From positions 1 through 64,000 of the forward strand of contig JAFEFS010000067.1 in assembly GCA_018240465.1 (NCBI GenBank): 64,000 nt of DNA, in the 5' to 3' direction. Every line of letters starts with the position of its first letter. Position 1 is the stretch's first letter. The notes below the pieces were generated by a model that was not told the origin of the DNA, ran no database searches, and saw nothing but the letters and a program-made list of their open reading frames with translations. Position numbers and translations under genes: made by a program. Of the stretch, positions 1 to 7,520 are shown in pieces. Source of the stretch: Pseudomonadota bacterium (GTDB lineage Bacteria; Pseudomonadota; Gammaproteobacteria; Xanthomonadales; Rhodanobacteraceae).

Positions 1-1
1 A

Positions 2-259
2 CATCCGCGCGAGCTGGGGCCGGCCGAGGTCGAAGCGTTCCTGAGCGGTCTGGCGACCGAAGGCAACGTCGCTGCGGCGACGCAGAACCAGGCGCTTTCG
101 GCATTGTTGTATCTGTATCGCGAGGCGCTCGGGATCGAGCTGCCCTGGCTGGATCGGGCCGTGCGCCAACTCGGTGGATTGCAACGAACCCTGATCTTCA
201 CCTACGAAGCCGCAACGCAGACCAACCTCCTCGCGACCGAATTCATCCCGCGCGCTTGA
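2..259 (+). pseudogene. Truncated integron-type tyrosine integrase (N-terminal domain remnant)
   Basis: The frame enters from the left edge and stops at 257-259. Its first ~55 visible residues match the N-terminal SAM-like DNA-binding domain of integron integrases (IntI): HPRELG, then EVEAFLSGLA, then TQNQALSALLYLY, then a PWLD motif. IntI proteins continue into an LPVVLT segment and a catalytic domain with the R-H-R-Y residues. Here similarity ends after PWLDRAVR (about position 170), and the frame closes 30 residues later with unrelated sequence. None of the three forward frames resumes the integrase, so the catalytic half is missing. It cannot recombine DNA and is best read as the relic of a chromosomal integron. 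The upstream part lies outside the window. No attC or attI site was recognised nearby. A different core-binding-domain recombinase is possible but fits less well. Confidence 0.65.
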
Positions 260-295
260 TCGCCAGGCGAAATACGATTTTGCTCTCGAGGGTTC

Positions 296-679
296 TCAAA
301 GCAGGCTTTTGACGATCCCCGCAAATCCGAGTACGACAAGCACGACGACCGGACCAATGCTGAAGTAGTAGCCCGTGCCGCGCGTGCGCGGGTCGCGCAC
401 GTAGCCGATCAGGTAGAGCACGCGGCCGACGAGGTAGATCGCGCCGATCAGCGCCATCCACGCCGCCGGCCAGTAGTGCGCGGCGATCCACAGCGCGGGC
501 AGGAACATGATCAGCGTTTCCAGCGTGTTCTGCTGCACGCGGAACCAGCGCTCGAAGTGTTCGTTGCCGCTGGTCGCGGGCGCGCGTATCGAATAGCGGA
601 CGCGCGCTTTGCCGACCAGCCAGACCATGCCGAGGAATTCGAGCACGGCGAACAAGGTGATCAGATCAATCCACGGCAT
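296..679 (-). CDS. MAPEG family membrane protein
   Basis: This 127-residue protein has four predicted membrane helices (about residues 4-22, 50-68, 72-92 and 105-125). It carries the MAPEG hallmarks: the GNEHFERWFRVQQNT segment at the start of helix 2 and an RDPRTRGTGY loop before the last helix. MAPEG proteins (microsomal glutathione transferase / FLAP relatives) are small trimeric membrane proteins, and bacterial members are mostly of unknown substrate. The length is typical of the family. A GAGGAG ribosome site precedes the ATG at 679. It is followed on the same strand by the DUF962 gene with a 31-base gap, so the two may be co-transcribed. Family membership is firm; the enzymatic role is not known. 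Confidence 0.9.
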   Translation of the reverse strand: MPWIDLITLFAVLEFLGMVWLVGKARVRYSIRAPATSGNEHFERWFRVQQNTLETLIMFLPALWIAAHYWPAAWMALIGAIYLVGRVLYLIGYVRDPRTRGTGYYFSIGPVVVLVVLGFAGIVKSLL

Positions 680-710
680 GAACGGCTCCTCGATCCCGGC
701 GTCGCGCGCG

Positions 711-1007
711 TCAGAAACTGACTTTGCCGCGCAACATCGCCGCGTACATCACCCAGTCGCCGGCCAGGCTGTAGAGCGGATGCGTGAATGTCGCCGGGCG
801 GTTCTTCTCGAAAACGAAATGGCCGATCCAGGCGCAGCCATAGCCGAACAGCGGCAGCAGCCACCAGAATGTCCAGCGCCCGCTGATGGCGAGCCAGGCC
901 AGCGTGAGCAGCACCAGCGTGCTGCCGACGAAGTGCATGCGCCGGCACAGGCGGTTGGCGTGTTCGGAGAGGTAGAACGGGTAGAACTCGCGGAAACTGG
1001 CGTGCAT
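711..1007 (-). CDS. Mpo1/DUF962-family membrane protein
   Basis: This 98-residue protein starts at the ATG at 1007; an open frame extends upstream, but the family's N-terminus (HASFREFYPFYL) begins here. DUF962 proteins are related to yeast Mpo1, an Fe(II)-dependent dioxygenase that alpha-oxidises 2-hydroxy fatty acids. The conserved histidines are visible at H16, H25, H63 (in GHFVFEKNRP) and H76, the set thought to bind the metal. Two hydrophobic spans (about 27-42 and 46-65) suggest insertion in the inner membrane. No clear ribosome site precedes the start. The gene lies between the MAPEG gene and the GSGD-repeat gene on the same strand. The fatty-acid role is by family analogy only. Confidence 0.8.
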   Translation of the reverse strand: MHASFREFYPFYLSEHANRLCRRMHFVGSTLVLLTLAWLAISGRWTFWWLLPLFGYGCAWIGHFVFEKNRPATFTHPLYSLAGDWVMYAAMLRGKVSF

Positions 1008-1092
1008 GGGCGGCGTTGTGTCGTCGGTGCAGCCATTCTGCAATGCGCGGCGCGCGACGACAAGCCACGCCACGCGCCCGTGCCAGCAGGGC

Positions 1093-1920
1093 TCAGTCGT
1101 CTTCGTGGCGCTTGGGCACATCGACCTTGCCGGCCACACCGCTGTGGTGGATGTCGCCGCTGCCGGCCGAGCGCACGGTCAGGCCACCGCCGATCGTCTT
1201 CGCGGTGATGTCGCCGGAGCCGATCGAGCCGATGATGACGTCGCCGCCGATGCGTTCGAGGGTGATGTCGCCCGAGCCGATGGAGTCGGCGCGCAGGCTG
1301 CCGTGCACGTCGCTGAAACCGAGGTCGCCCGAACCGACGTGGCCGATCGTCGCATCGCCTTGCACGTCGGCGACATGCATGTCGCCGGAACCCGCATGGC
1401 CGAGCTTGAAGCTGCCGACATGGTTGGCGACCACATCGCCCGAGCCGACCGTGACCGACACCGCCCCGGCAACGCGATCGAGATTGAGGTCGCCGGAACC
1501 GGATTGATAGGCGAGCGAGGCGATGTTCGCCGCGTGCGTGTCGCCCGACCCGGATTCGATTTCGATGGCGAGGCTCGCCGGCACGCGCACGACGAAATCG
1601 AGATAGGCGTAGTGTTTGCCGAACCACCCATTGTGCGTCGGCCGCGGCGCTGCCTTCACCACGACCTTGCCGCCCTGACGGTTCTGCGCGATCTGCAATT
1701 CGTCGAGCCAGGCCTGCTCGGAAGCACAGGCCTTGCCGCGCACCTCGATCCGGGTCGCCGCCGGATCGCCCTGCACGGTCAGATCGCTGGAGCCGAGCTC
1801 CATACGCAACGCTTGCAGGCCGGCCGCGTCGATGTCGAGATTGCGTTCGGCGCTGAACTGGCATTCGTTGGCCGTGGCAAAGGAGGAAGCGAGCAACAGG
1901 GGAACGAGGATCAGGCGCAT
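1093..1920 (-). CDS. Secreted GSGD-repeat beta-helix protein (DUF4097/DUF2807-like)
   Basis: This 275-residue protein begins with a signal peptide (MRLILVPLLLASSFATA) cut before NECQF. A TTG five codons upstream keeps the frame open, but GGAGA sits 6-8 bases before the ATG at 1920, which decides the start. The mature part opens with a GSSDL motif. It then carries eight GSGD motifs spaced about 18-21 residues apart, each followed by short alternating hydrophobic residues (for example GSGDITLERIGG). This is the pattern of the putative auto-transporter adhesin head / DUF4097 beta-solenoid, one turn per repeat, usually in the periplasm or outer envelope. The repeats are regular at protein level and obvious at DNA level too, which could allow copy-number change. 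The function is unknown; it may be a small adhesin-like or anti-sigma-associated envelope protein. Confidence 0.75.
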   Translation of the reverse strand: MRLILVPLLLASSFATANECQFSAERNLDIDAAGLQALRMELGSSDLTVQGDPAATRIEVRGKACASEQAWLDELQIAQNRQGGKVVVKAAPRPTHNGWFGKHYAYLDFVVRVPASLAIEIESGSGDTHAANIASLAYQSGSGDLNLDRVAGAVSVTVGSGDVVANHVGSFKLGHAGSGDMHVADVQGDATIGHVGSGDLGFSDVHGSLRADSIGSGDITLERIGGDVIIGSIGSGDITAKTIGGGLTVRSAGSGDIHHSGVAGKVDVPKRHEDD

Positions 1921-2007
1921 CGGAATTCTCCGCAAGGATTGCCCGAGCTTGGATGCGTCGGGGGTGAAAAGGGTTTAATCCGAGGCGCACATCGCAACGC
2001 TCTGGCC

Positions 2008-2793
2008 CTACGCCTGGATCAGATGCAGATCCAGCGCTTGCCGATGCAGCGCCGGCGTGCCGGCGAGCACGCTCGTCGTCGCCAGGGTCAGCTCGCGCCC
2101 GGCGAGGTCGCTGAACGTGCCGCCCGCTTCGCGCACGATCACGGCGAGTGCGGCGATGTCGAGAATGTTGACGTCGGATTCGATCACGAGATCGAGGCTG
2201 CCGCGCGCGAGCAGGTGGTAGTGGTAGAAATCGCCGTAGCCACGCGTGCGGCCACAGCGCTGGATCAGTCCGGCAAGCGCATTCCAGCCGGCGCCGCGCG
2301 ACAGCGTTTTCACGTTGCCGAACGAAATCGCTGTCTGTGCATCGAACGCGTTCGTGTCCGCGACGCAGATCGGCTTGCCGTCGAGGAATGCGCCGCCGCC
2401 CTTGCGCGCCCAGGCGAGCTCGCCGAATTCCGAGGCGCTCGACACGCCGAGCACCAGTTCGCCGCGATGCATCAGCGCGATCTGGGTAGAGAACATCGGG
2501 TAGCCGCGCACGAAGCTGCGCGTGCCGTCGATCGGGTCGATCAGCCAGAGGAAATCGCCGTCGCCCTCGCGACCTTCCTCCTCGCCGTAGCAGGCGTGGT
2601 CGGGAAACGCCGCGCGCAGCACGCGCTTGATCGCCGCCTCGGCTTCGCGGTCGGCGATCGTCACCGGCGTCTGGTCGGACTTGATCTCGACCTCGGTGCC
2701 GGCGCGCCAGTGCCGCGCGATCACGTCCGCGGCCGCATGCGCGGCCTGCTTGGCGACGATGAGCGCGGCGTCGAGGAAGGCGGAAGTGGGCAT
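2008..2793 (-). CDS. Inositol-monophosphatase-family phosphatase, probably histidinol-phosphatase (HisN type)
   Basis: This 261-residue protein belongs to the Li-sensitive, Mg-dependent phosphatase superfamily. Metal-binding motifs are visible: GEEEG around residues 70-74, WLIDPIDGTRSF with DPIDGT at 86-91, and ILDIAALAVIVREAGG near residue 205. The residues after DGT (RSFVRGYPMFSTQIAL) and the overall length resemble the HisN-type histidinol-phosphate phosphatases more than SuhB. The ATG at 2793 is preferred to the upstream GTG because the family starts there. It is divergent from bioA with about 47 bases between starts. No other histidine-biosynthesis gene is present, so the substrate is inferred; another small phosphorylated substrate is possible. 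Confidence 0.8.
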   Translation of the reverse strand: MPTSAFLDAALIVAKQAAHAAADVIARHWRAGTEVEIKSDQTPVTIADREAEAAIKRVLRAAFPDHACYGEEEGREGDGDFLWLIDPIDGTRSFVRGYPMFSTQIALMHRGELVLGVSSASEFGELAWARKGGGAFLDGKPICVADTNAFDAQTAISFGNVKTLSRGAGWNALAGLIQRCGRTRGYGDFYHYHLLARGSLDLVIESDVNILDIAALAVIVREAGGTFSDLAGRELTLATTSVLAGTPALHRQALDLHLIQA

Positions 2794-2840
2794 GGCGCGC
2801 AAGTCTTGTGCGAACACGGAAGGGGGTCGATCATAGCAAA

Positions 2841-4274
2841 ATGACTACCGCAGCCCTGCCCGATTCCGCCGGCCGTTCCACCAAGGCGGACTGGGCCGCG
2901 CGCGACCTCGCCGTGCTCTGGCACCCGTGCACGCAGATGCGCGACCACGCCGACCTCGACGGCGCACGCCTGCCGCTGACGCCGATCGCGCGCGGCGAAG
3001 GCGCATGGCTCGTCGATCACGAAGGCGGCCGCTATCTCGACGCCGTTTCCTCATGGTGGACCAACCTGTTCGGTCACGCCAATCCGCGCATCGCCGCGGC
3101 GATCAAGGATCAGCTCGACAAGCTCGAACACGTGATTTTCGCCGGCTTCAGCCATGAGCCAGGCATCCTGCTCGCCGAGGAACTGCTGCGCATCGCGCCG
3201 GCGCCTCGCCCGGCCTTGCCGGGCGAGAAAGATCGACACCTGGCCCGCGTGTTCTACGGCGACAATGGTTCGAGCGCGATCGAGATCGCGCTGAAGATGA
3301 GTTTCCATTACTGGCGCAACCTCGGGCGCGAAGGCAAGCAGCGTTTCATCGCGTTGAGCGGCGGCTACCACGGCGAGACGCTGGGCGCGCTGACCGTGAC
3401 CGACGTGCCGCTGTACCGCGCGACCTATGCGCCGCTGCTCGGCGAGCCGATCTTCGTCGCCTCGCCCGACTGCTACGCGCGCGCACCGGGCGAGGACTGG
3501 CAGGCGCATTCGCTGCGCAAACTCGCCGACATGCGCGCCGCGCTCGAACGCCATGCGCACGAAGTCAGCGCGGTGATCGTCGAGCCGCTGGTGCAGTGCG
3601 CCGGCGGCATGCGCATGTATCACCCCGCCTACCTCGCCGGCCTGCGCCGGTTGTGCGACGAGTTCGAGGTGCATCTGATCGCCGACGAGATCGCGGTCGG
3701 CTTCGGCCGTACCGGCACCCTGTTCGCCTGCGAGCAGGCGAATGTCACGCCCGATTTCCTCTGTCTGTCGAAAGGCATCACCGGAGGATTCCTGCCATTC
3801 TCGGCGGTGCTGACGACGGCGCGCGTCTACGATGCGTTCTACGCCGAGTACGCCGCCGGCAAGGCGTTCCTGCATTCGCACAGCTACACCGGCAATGCGC
3901 TCGCCTGCCGCGCGGCGCTGGAGACACTGGCGATCTTCCGCGACGAACCCGTCATCGCGCGCAACCGCGTGCTCGCGCAGCGCCTGCGCGAACGACTCGC
4001 GCCGCTGGCCGACCATCCGCACGTCGCCGAGGTGCGCCAGACCGGCATGATCGCCGCGGTGGAACTCGTGCGCGACAAGGCGACGCGCGCACCGTTTCCC
4101 GTTGCCGAACGCCGCGGCCTGCGCGCGTACCGGCATGCGCTGGCGCAGGGCGTGCTGCTGCGCCCGCTCGGCGACGTGATCTATTTCATGCCGCCGTACG
4201 TGATCACTCCCGACGAGATCGATTTCATGGTCGAGGTGGCGGTGCGCAGCATCGAGGTCGCAGTTGCTTCGTAG
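2841..4274 (+). CDS. bioA: Adenosylmethionine-8-amino-7-oxononanoate aminotransferase (BioA)
   Basis: This 477-residue class III PLP aminotransferase converts 7-keto-8-aminopelargonate to 7,8-diaminopelargonate in biotin synthesis, with S-adenosylmethionine as amino donor. Family marks include WHPCTQM near the N-terminus, the VSSWWTNLFGH substrate-site segment, YHGETLGAL, the ADEIAVGFGRTGTLFACE cofactor segment, the PLP lysine K311 in LSKGITGGF, and SHSYTGNALACRAAL. The start at 2841 is chosen from the family alignment; the frame is open upstream. A perfect 10-bp palindrome with a 3-base loop (3205-3227) sits inside the gene. It encodes PRPALPGE just before the conserved ARVFYGDNGSSAIE and makes this loop a few residues longer than I recall for relatives. 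The rest of the bio pathway is not in the window. Confidence 0.95.
   Translation: MTTAALPDSAGRSTKADWAARDLAVLWHPCTQMRDHADLDGARLPLTPIARGEGAWLVDHEGGRYLDAVSSWWTNLFGHANPRIAAAIKDQLDKLEHVIFAGFSHEPGILLAEELLRIAPAPRPALPGEKDRHLARVFYGDNGSSAIEIALKMSFHYWRNLGREGKQRFIALSGGYHGETLGALTVTDVPLYRATYAPLLGEPIFVASPDCYARAPGEDWQAHSLRKLADMRAALERHAHEVSAVIVEPLVQCAGGMRMYHPAYLAGLRRLCDEFEVHLIADEIAVGFGRTGTLFACEQANVTPDFLCLSKGITGGFLPFSAVLTTARVYDAFYAEYAAGKAFLHSHSYTGNALACRAALETLAIFRDEPVIARNRVLAQRLRERLAPLADHPHVAEVRQTGMIAAVELVRDKATRAPFPVAERRGLRAYRHALAQGVLLRPLGDVIYFMPPYVITPDEIDFMVEVAVRSIEVAVAS
3205..3227. repeat. Perfect 10-bp inverted repeat inside bioA
   Basis: CTCGCCCGGC (3205-3214), loop CTT, GCCGGGCGAG (3218-3227) form a perfect hairpin of very high GC content inside the bioA reading frame. 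It lies in a surface-loop region that varies in length between BioA proteins. It is the same kind of intragenic palindrome as those seen in hrpA and ruvC, but much shorter. Confidence 0.8.
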
Positions 4275-4378
4275 GGGCGCGGCTTGCGCGCCTCACGCGA
4301 AAGATGCCCATGCCTCGCGCCCGATTCCGCTCGGCGCCCCTGGCCAAAGCGGGGTTCGATAAATCGGACCCCTGCAAT

Positions 4379-4384
4379 TACAAT
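4379..4384 (+). promoter_or_regulatory. -10 box of rsmE, six bases before the ATG (leaderless geometry)
   Basis: TACAAT at 4379-4384 is followed by six bases and then the ATG at 4391. A start site seven bases after the box would be the A of ATG. No Shine-Dalgarno sequence is present between box and start. The -35 region is weak (TTCGAT at 4355-4360). Confidence 0.55.
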
Positions 4385-4390
4385 CCGGTC

Positions 4391-5125
4391 ATGCGCATTC
4401 CGAGAATCTACATAGACCAGCCGCTGCGTTCAGGCGCCGAAGTGCTGCTGCCCGAGCAGGCCGGCGAGCATGTGGCGCGCGTACTGCGCATGGAGCGCGG
4501 GCACCCGCTGATCCTGTTCAACGGCGACGGGCGCGAATACGATGCGACCCTGGCCCAACTCGCCAAGCGCGCGGTGACGGCCGAAGTCGTTGCAATGCGC
4601 GAGGTCGATCGCGAATCGAAGCTCGACATCACTCTCGCGCAAGGCGTCGCGCGCGGCGAGAAGATGGACTGGATCCTGCAGAAGGCGACCGAACTCGGCG
4701 TGGCGCGCATCGTGCCGCTGGTCACCGAGCGCACCGAGGTCAAGCTCGACGAGGAGCGCGCCGAGCGCCGCGTCGCCCACTGGCGCAGCGTCGTCGCCGG
4801 TGCCTGCGAGCAGAGCGGGCGCACGCGCCTGCCCGAGATCGCCGCGCCGTTGCGGCTCGACCGCTGGCTCGGCGATCTCGGCGACGATGCCGCGTTGCGC
4901 CTCGCGTTGCTGCCCGAAGGTGATGCGAGCCCGCGTCAATTCCCGGGAATCGACAACGGAGTCGTGCTCTGCGTCGGCCCCGAAGGCGGTTTCTCCGACA
5001 ACGATATTGCCCAGCTGCGCCAGGCGCGATTCCACGGCCTGCGCCTCGGTCCACGCATCCTGCGTACCGAGACGGCCGGCATCGCGGCGATGGCGGCGTT
5101 GCAGGCGCTGGCCGGCGATTGGTAG
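4391..5125 (+). CDS. rsmE: 16S rRNA (uracil-1498-N3)-methyltransferase RsmE
   Basis: This 244-residue SPOUT-class methyltransferase makes N3-methyl-U1498 in 16S rRNA. The N-terminal PUA-like domain begins MRIPRIYI and contains EHVARVLRMERG. The middle has KMDWILQKATELGVARIVPL and the TERTEVK segment. The C-terminal trefoil knot that binds S-adenosylmethionine is marked by CVGPEGGFSDNDI (about residues 194-206) and LGPRILRTETA (about 219-229). The length is normal for the family (E. coli 243). The start is the ATG at 4391, six bases after a TACAAT box. The gap from bioA (116 bases) holds no gene. Confidence 0.95.
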   Translation: MRIPRIYIDQPLRSGAEVLLPEQAGEHVARVLRMERGHPLILFNGDGREYDATLAQLAKRAVTAEVVAMREVDRESKLDITLAQGVARGEKMDWILQKATELGVARIVPLVTERTEVKLDEERAERRVAHWRSVVAGACEQSGRTRLPEIAAPLRLDRWLGDLGDDAALRLALLPEGDASPRQFPGIDNGVVLCVGPEGGFSDNDIAQLRQARFHGLRLGPRILRTETAGIAAMAALQALAGDW

Positions 5126-5158
5126 GGCCACGGCAAGCGCTTTCTCCACCCCGCAGGG

Positions 5159-5164
5159 TAGAAT
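5159..5164 (+). promoter_or_regulatory. -10 box of nudE, six bases before the ATG (leaderless geometry)
   Basis: TAGAAT at 5159-5164 lies exactly six bases before the ATG at 5171, the same spacing as at rsmE, yqgE, cysD, relA and ruvB. There is no room for a ribosome binding site in a transcript starting at the expected position. Confidence 0.5.
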
Positions 5165-5170
5165 GCGACG

Positions 5171-5731
5171 ATGCGTAGCCTCCCGATCATCCACGCACGT
5201 CGCAGCGTCGACGGCAGCCGCTTCCTCAAGGTCGAGCAGCTCGACCTCGAATTCTCCAACGGCGTGCGCCGAACCTACGAGAAGCTCAAGAGCTCGGGTC
5301 TGGGCGCGGTCATCGTCGTGCCGATGCGCGACGACGACACGGCACTGCTCGTGCGTGAATACGGCGCCGGCATCGAACGCTACGAGCTCGGCCTGACCAA
5401 GGGCCGTCTCGACCAGGACGAAACGGTGGAGCAAGGCGCGGATCGCGAGCTCAAGGAAGAGATCGGCTATGGCGCCCGCGAGATGCACATCCTCGGCACG
5501 CTGTCGCTGTCGCCGTCGTACATGAGCTCGATGACCCATGTCGTGCTCGCGCGCGACCTGTATCCCGAACGTCTCGTAGGCGACGAGCCGGAAGAGCTAG
5601 AAGTCGTGCCGTGGAAGCTGTCCGAGCTGCACACCCTGCTAGCACATCCGGAGGTCAGCGAGGGCCGCTCGATCGCCGCGCTGTTCATGGCGCGCGAGTT
5701 TCTCGCCGGCCGTTACCGGCCACGCGTGTAA
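5171..5731 (+). CDS. nudE: ADP compounds hydrolase NudE (Nudix)
   Basis: This 186-residue Nudix hydrolase is predicted to cleave ADP-ribose, Ap3A and NADH. The Nudix box is complete: GRLDQDETVEQGADRELKEE, followed by IGYG, around residues 78-101, with the REL.EE catalytic glutamates. Length and flanking motifs (LVREYGAGIERYELGLTKG before the box, SPSYMSSMTHVVLARDLYPE after it) match NudE rather than the generic ADP-ribose pyrophosphatase NudF. In many gammaproteobacteria nudE sits next to cysQ, as here (10-base gap), which supports the assignment. It probably forms an operon with cysQ and mazG. Confidence 0.92.
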   Translation: MRSLPIIHARRSVDGSRFLKVEQLDLEFSNGVRRTYEKLKSSGLGAVIVVPMRDDDTALLVREYGAGIERYELGLTKGRLDQDETVEQGADRELKEEIGYGAREMHILGTLSLSPSYMSSMTHVVLARDLYPERLVGDEPEELEVVPWKLSELHTLLAHPEVSEGRSIAALFMAREFLAGRYRPRV

Positions 5732-5741
5732 GGCGGAAATC

Positions 5742-6548
5742 ATGACGATGAACTACGCCGATCTGGCGCGTGCCTGCGCCGCGATCACGCGCACGGCCGG
5801 GTACGCGATCATGCGCATCTACGATGCCGACTACACGATCGCGCGCAAGGATGATGCCTCGCCCCTGACCGCGGCCGACCTCGCCGCGCACCACGTGATC
5901 CTCGATGGCCTCGGCGCATTGACCCCGGACATTCCGGTGCTGTCCGAGGAGTCCGCCGAGCAGGCAACATGGAGCGAGCGCCGCGGCTGGACGCGCTATT
6001 GGCTGGTCGACCCGCTCGACGGCACGCGCGAATTCATCAAGCACAACGGCGAATTCACGGTCAACATCGCGCTGATCGAGAACGGCGAGGCGACGCTGGG
6101 CGTGGTCCATGCTCCGGCACTCGACGAGATGTACTACGCCTGGCAAGGCGGGCACGCCTATGCGGAAACTGCGCAGGCCGGCAGCGTCGCGATTTCCTCG
6201 CGCGCGCGCGCGGCGCCAATCATCGTCGCCGGCAGCCGTTCGCATGCGGATCCGCGCATGCTGACCGCGCTGGACAAGGTCGGCGCGCACGAGTTGATTG
6301 CGCTCGGCTCCTCGCTCAAGTTCTGCCGCACCGCGCAGGGCCAGGCCGACCTCTACGTGCGCTACGGTCCGACCAGCGAATGGGACACGGCCGCGGGCCA
6401 GTGCGTACTCGAGCAGGCCGGCGGCGGGGTGACGCGACTCGATGGTTCGCGATTGGCGTACAACGCCAAGGAATCGTTGCTCAATCCCGACTTCCTCGCC
6501 TTCGGCGACAGGTCGGTCGACTGGGCGACGCTGCTGCGCAACAAATAG
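5742..6548 (+). CDS. cysQ: 3'(2'),5'-bisphosphate nucleotidase CysQ
   Basis: This 268-residue phosphatase of the inositol-monophosphatase superfamily hydrolyses 3'-phosphoadenosine 5'-phosphate (PAP), a by-product of sulfate assimilation. Metal-site motifs: DASPLTAADLAAH near residue 40, LSEESAEQ near residue 67, WLVDPLDGTREFIKHNGEF with DPLDGT at about 90-95, and EWDTAAGQCVLEQAGG from about residue 213. The DGTREF(I/V) extension after the motif is typical of CysQ. The sulfate-activation genes cysD and cysNC lie 28 kb away, so the pathway is present. It is co-oriented with nudE (10 bases upstream) and mazG. Confidence 0.93.
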   Translation: MTMNYADLARACAAITRTAGYAIMRIYDADYTIARKDDASPLTAADLAAHHVILDGLGALTPDIPVLSEESAEQATWSERRGWTRYWLVDPLDGTREFIKHNGEFTVNIALIENGEATLGVVHAPALDEMYYAWQGGHAYAETAQAGSVAISSRARAAPIIVAGSRSHADPRMLTALDKVGAHELIALGSSLKFCRTAQGQADLYVRYGPTSEWDTAAGQCVLEQAGGGVTRLDGSRLAYNAKESLLNPDFLAFGDRSVDWATLLRNK

Positions 6549-6557
6549 CTTCCACGC

Positions 6558-6589
6558 CGTCATTCCAGCGCACGCGCGCCGGAATGACG
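6558..6589. repeat. Intergenic palindrome, CGTCATTCC family
   Basis: CGTCATTCC (6558-6566) and GGAATGACG (6581-6589) form perfect 9-base arms around a GC-rich centre in the 63-base cysQ-mazG gap. The core CGTCATTCC...GGAA.GAC recurs at 41732-41758. Such GTCATTCC palindromes are common dispersed intergenic repeats in proteobacteria. Confidence 0.75.
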
Positions 6590-6611
6590 AGAAGTGCCCG
6601 GGGGAAAACGG

Positions 6612-7466
6612 ATGGCAAACACGATCGACGACCTTCTGCGCATCATGGCCACGCTGCGCGATCCGGTGCGCGGCTGCCCCTGGGATGTGAAACAGGATTT
6701 CGCCTCGATCGCGCCATACACGATCGAGGAAGCCTACGAGGTAGCCGACGCTATCGACCGCAAGGACCATGCCGATCTGCGCGACGAGCTTGGCGACCTG
6801 CTGCTGCAGGTCGTGTTCCACGCACGCATGGCCGAGGAACAAGGGCTGTTCGCGTTTGCCGACGTGGTCGCCGCGATCTGCGACAAGATGATTCGCCGCC
6901 ATCCGCACGTGTTTCCCGACGCCGACGGCAACCTGCGCGGTATCGAGGACGCCGATGCGCAAACCGCCGCCTGGGAGGAATTGAAGCGGCGTGAGCGCGC
7001 CGGCAAGGGCGACGCGGACATGAGCGTGCTCGCCGGCATTTCACGCGGCCTGCCCGAATGGCAACGCGCGTACAAGTTGCAGAAGCGCGCAGCGACGATC
7101 GGCTTCGACTGGTCCGACCCCGCTCCCGTGCTCGACAAGCTCGAGGAAGAGATTGGCGAGGTGCGCGGCGAGCTCGCGGCCGCGGCGCGGATCGGCGCCG
7201 ATGACGCCGCGGCGCATGCCGCCAACCATGTGCGCCTGGCCGACGAGATCGGTGACGTGCTGTTCGTTGCGGTCAATCTCGCGCGTCTCGCCAAGGTCGA
7301 CTACTCGCAGGCGCTGCGCGGCGCGAACGCGAAGTTCGAGCGCCGTTTCCGGCGCATGGAAGCGTTGGCGCAGGCCGAAGGCGCCCGACTCGATGGCAAG
7401 TCGCTGGCCGAACAGGACGCCTACTGGAACCGGGCCAAAACCGAGGACAAGGCCGGCCTGCTGTAG
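6612..7466 (+). CDS. mazG: Nucleoside triphosphate pyrophosphohydrolase MazG
   Basis: This 284-residue protein hydrolyses (d)NTPs to monophosphates plus pyrophosphate, cleaning the pool of non-canonical nucleotides and modulating the ppGpp response. Two MazG helical domains are visible. The N-terminal one has GCPWDVKQDFASIAPYTIEE around residue 24 onward, then DELGDLLLQVVFHARMAEE. The C-terminal one has LEEEIGEVRGEL and LADEIGDVLFVAVNLARL. The ExxE-(x)12-EExxD-type metal motifs are intact. The central linker carries KGDADMSVLAGISRGLPE, a usual signature before LQKRAA. The ATG at 6612 is chosen over a GTG 18 bases upstream because the family starts there. It is last in the nudE-cysQ-mazG run. 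Confidence 0.95.
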   Translation: MANTIDDLLRIMATLRDPVRGCPWDVKQDFASIAPYTIEEAYEVADAIDRKDHADLRDELGDLLLQVVFHARMAEEQGLFAFADVVAAICDKMIRRHPHVFPDADGNLRGIEDADAQTAAWEELKRRERAGKGDADMSVLAGISRGLPEWQRAYKLQKRAATIGFDWSDPAPVLDKLEEEIGEVRGELAAAARIGADDAAAHAANHVRLADEIGDVLFVAVNLARLAKVDYSQALRGANAKFERRFRRMEALAQAEGARLDGKSLAEQDAYWNRAKTEDKAGLL

Positions 7467-7520
7467 GACACGTCGCCGCTGCGCTCGCCGGCGTGCGCAG
7501 GCGCGCCGGTGGACCGGACA

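Noticed and set aside
1200..1800. Regular DNA repeats that could suggest a CRISPR or minisatellite
   Set aside because: The period is codon-based (about 55-63 bases), the units diverge and encode GSGD turns; there are no unique spacers.
1006..2844. 612-residue plus-strand frame across the GSGD-repeat and phosphatase genes
   Set aside because: Its repeats are the reverse complement of the GSGD codons, and both minus-strand genes have clear domains, signal peptide or ribosome sites.
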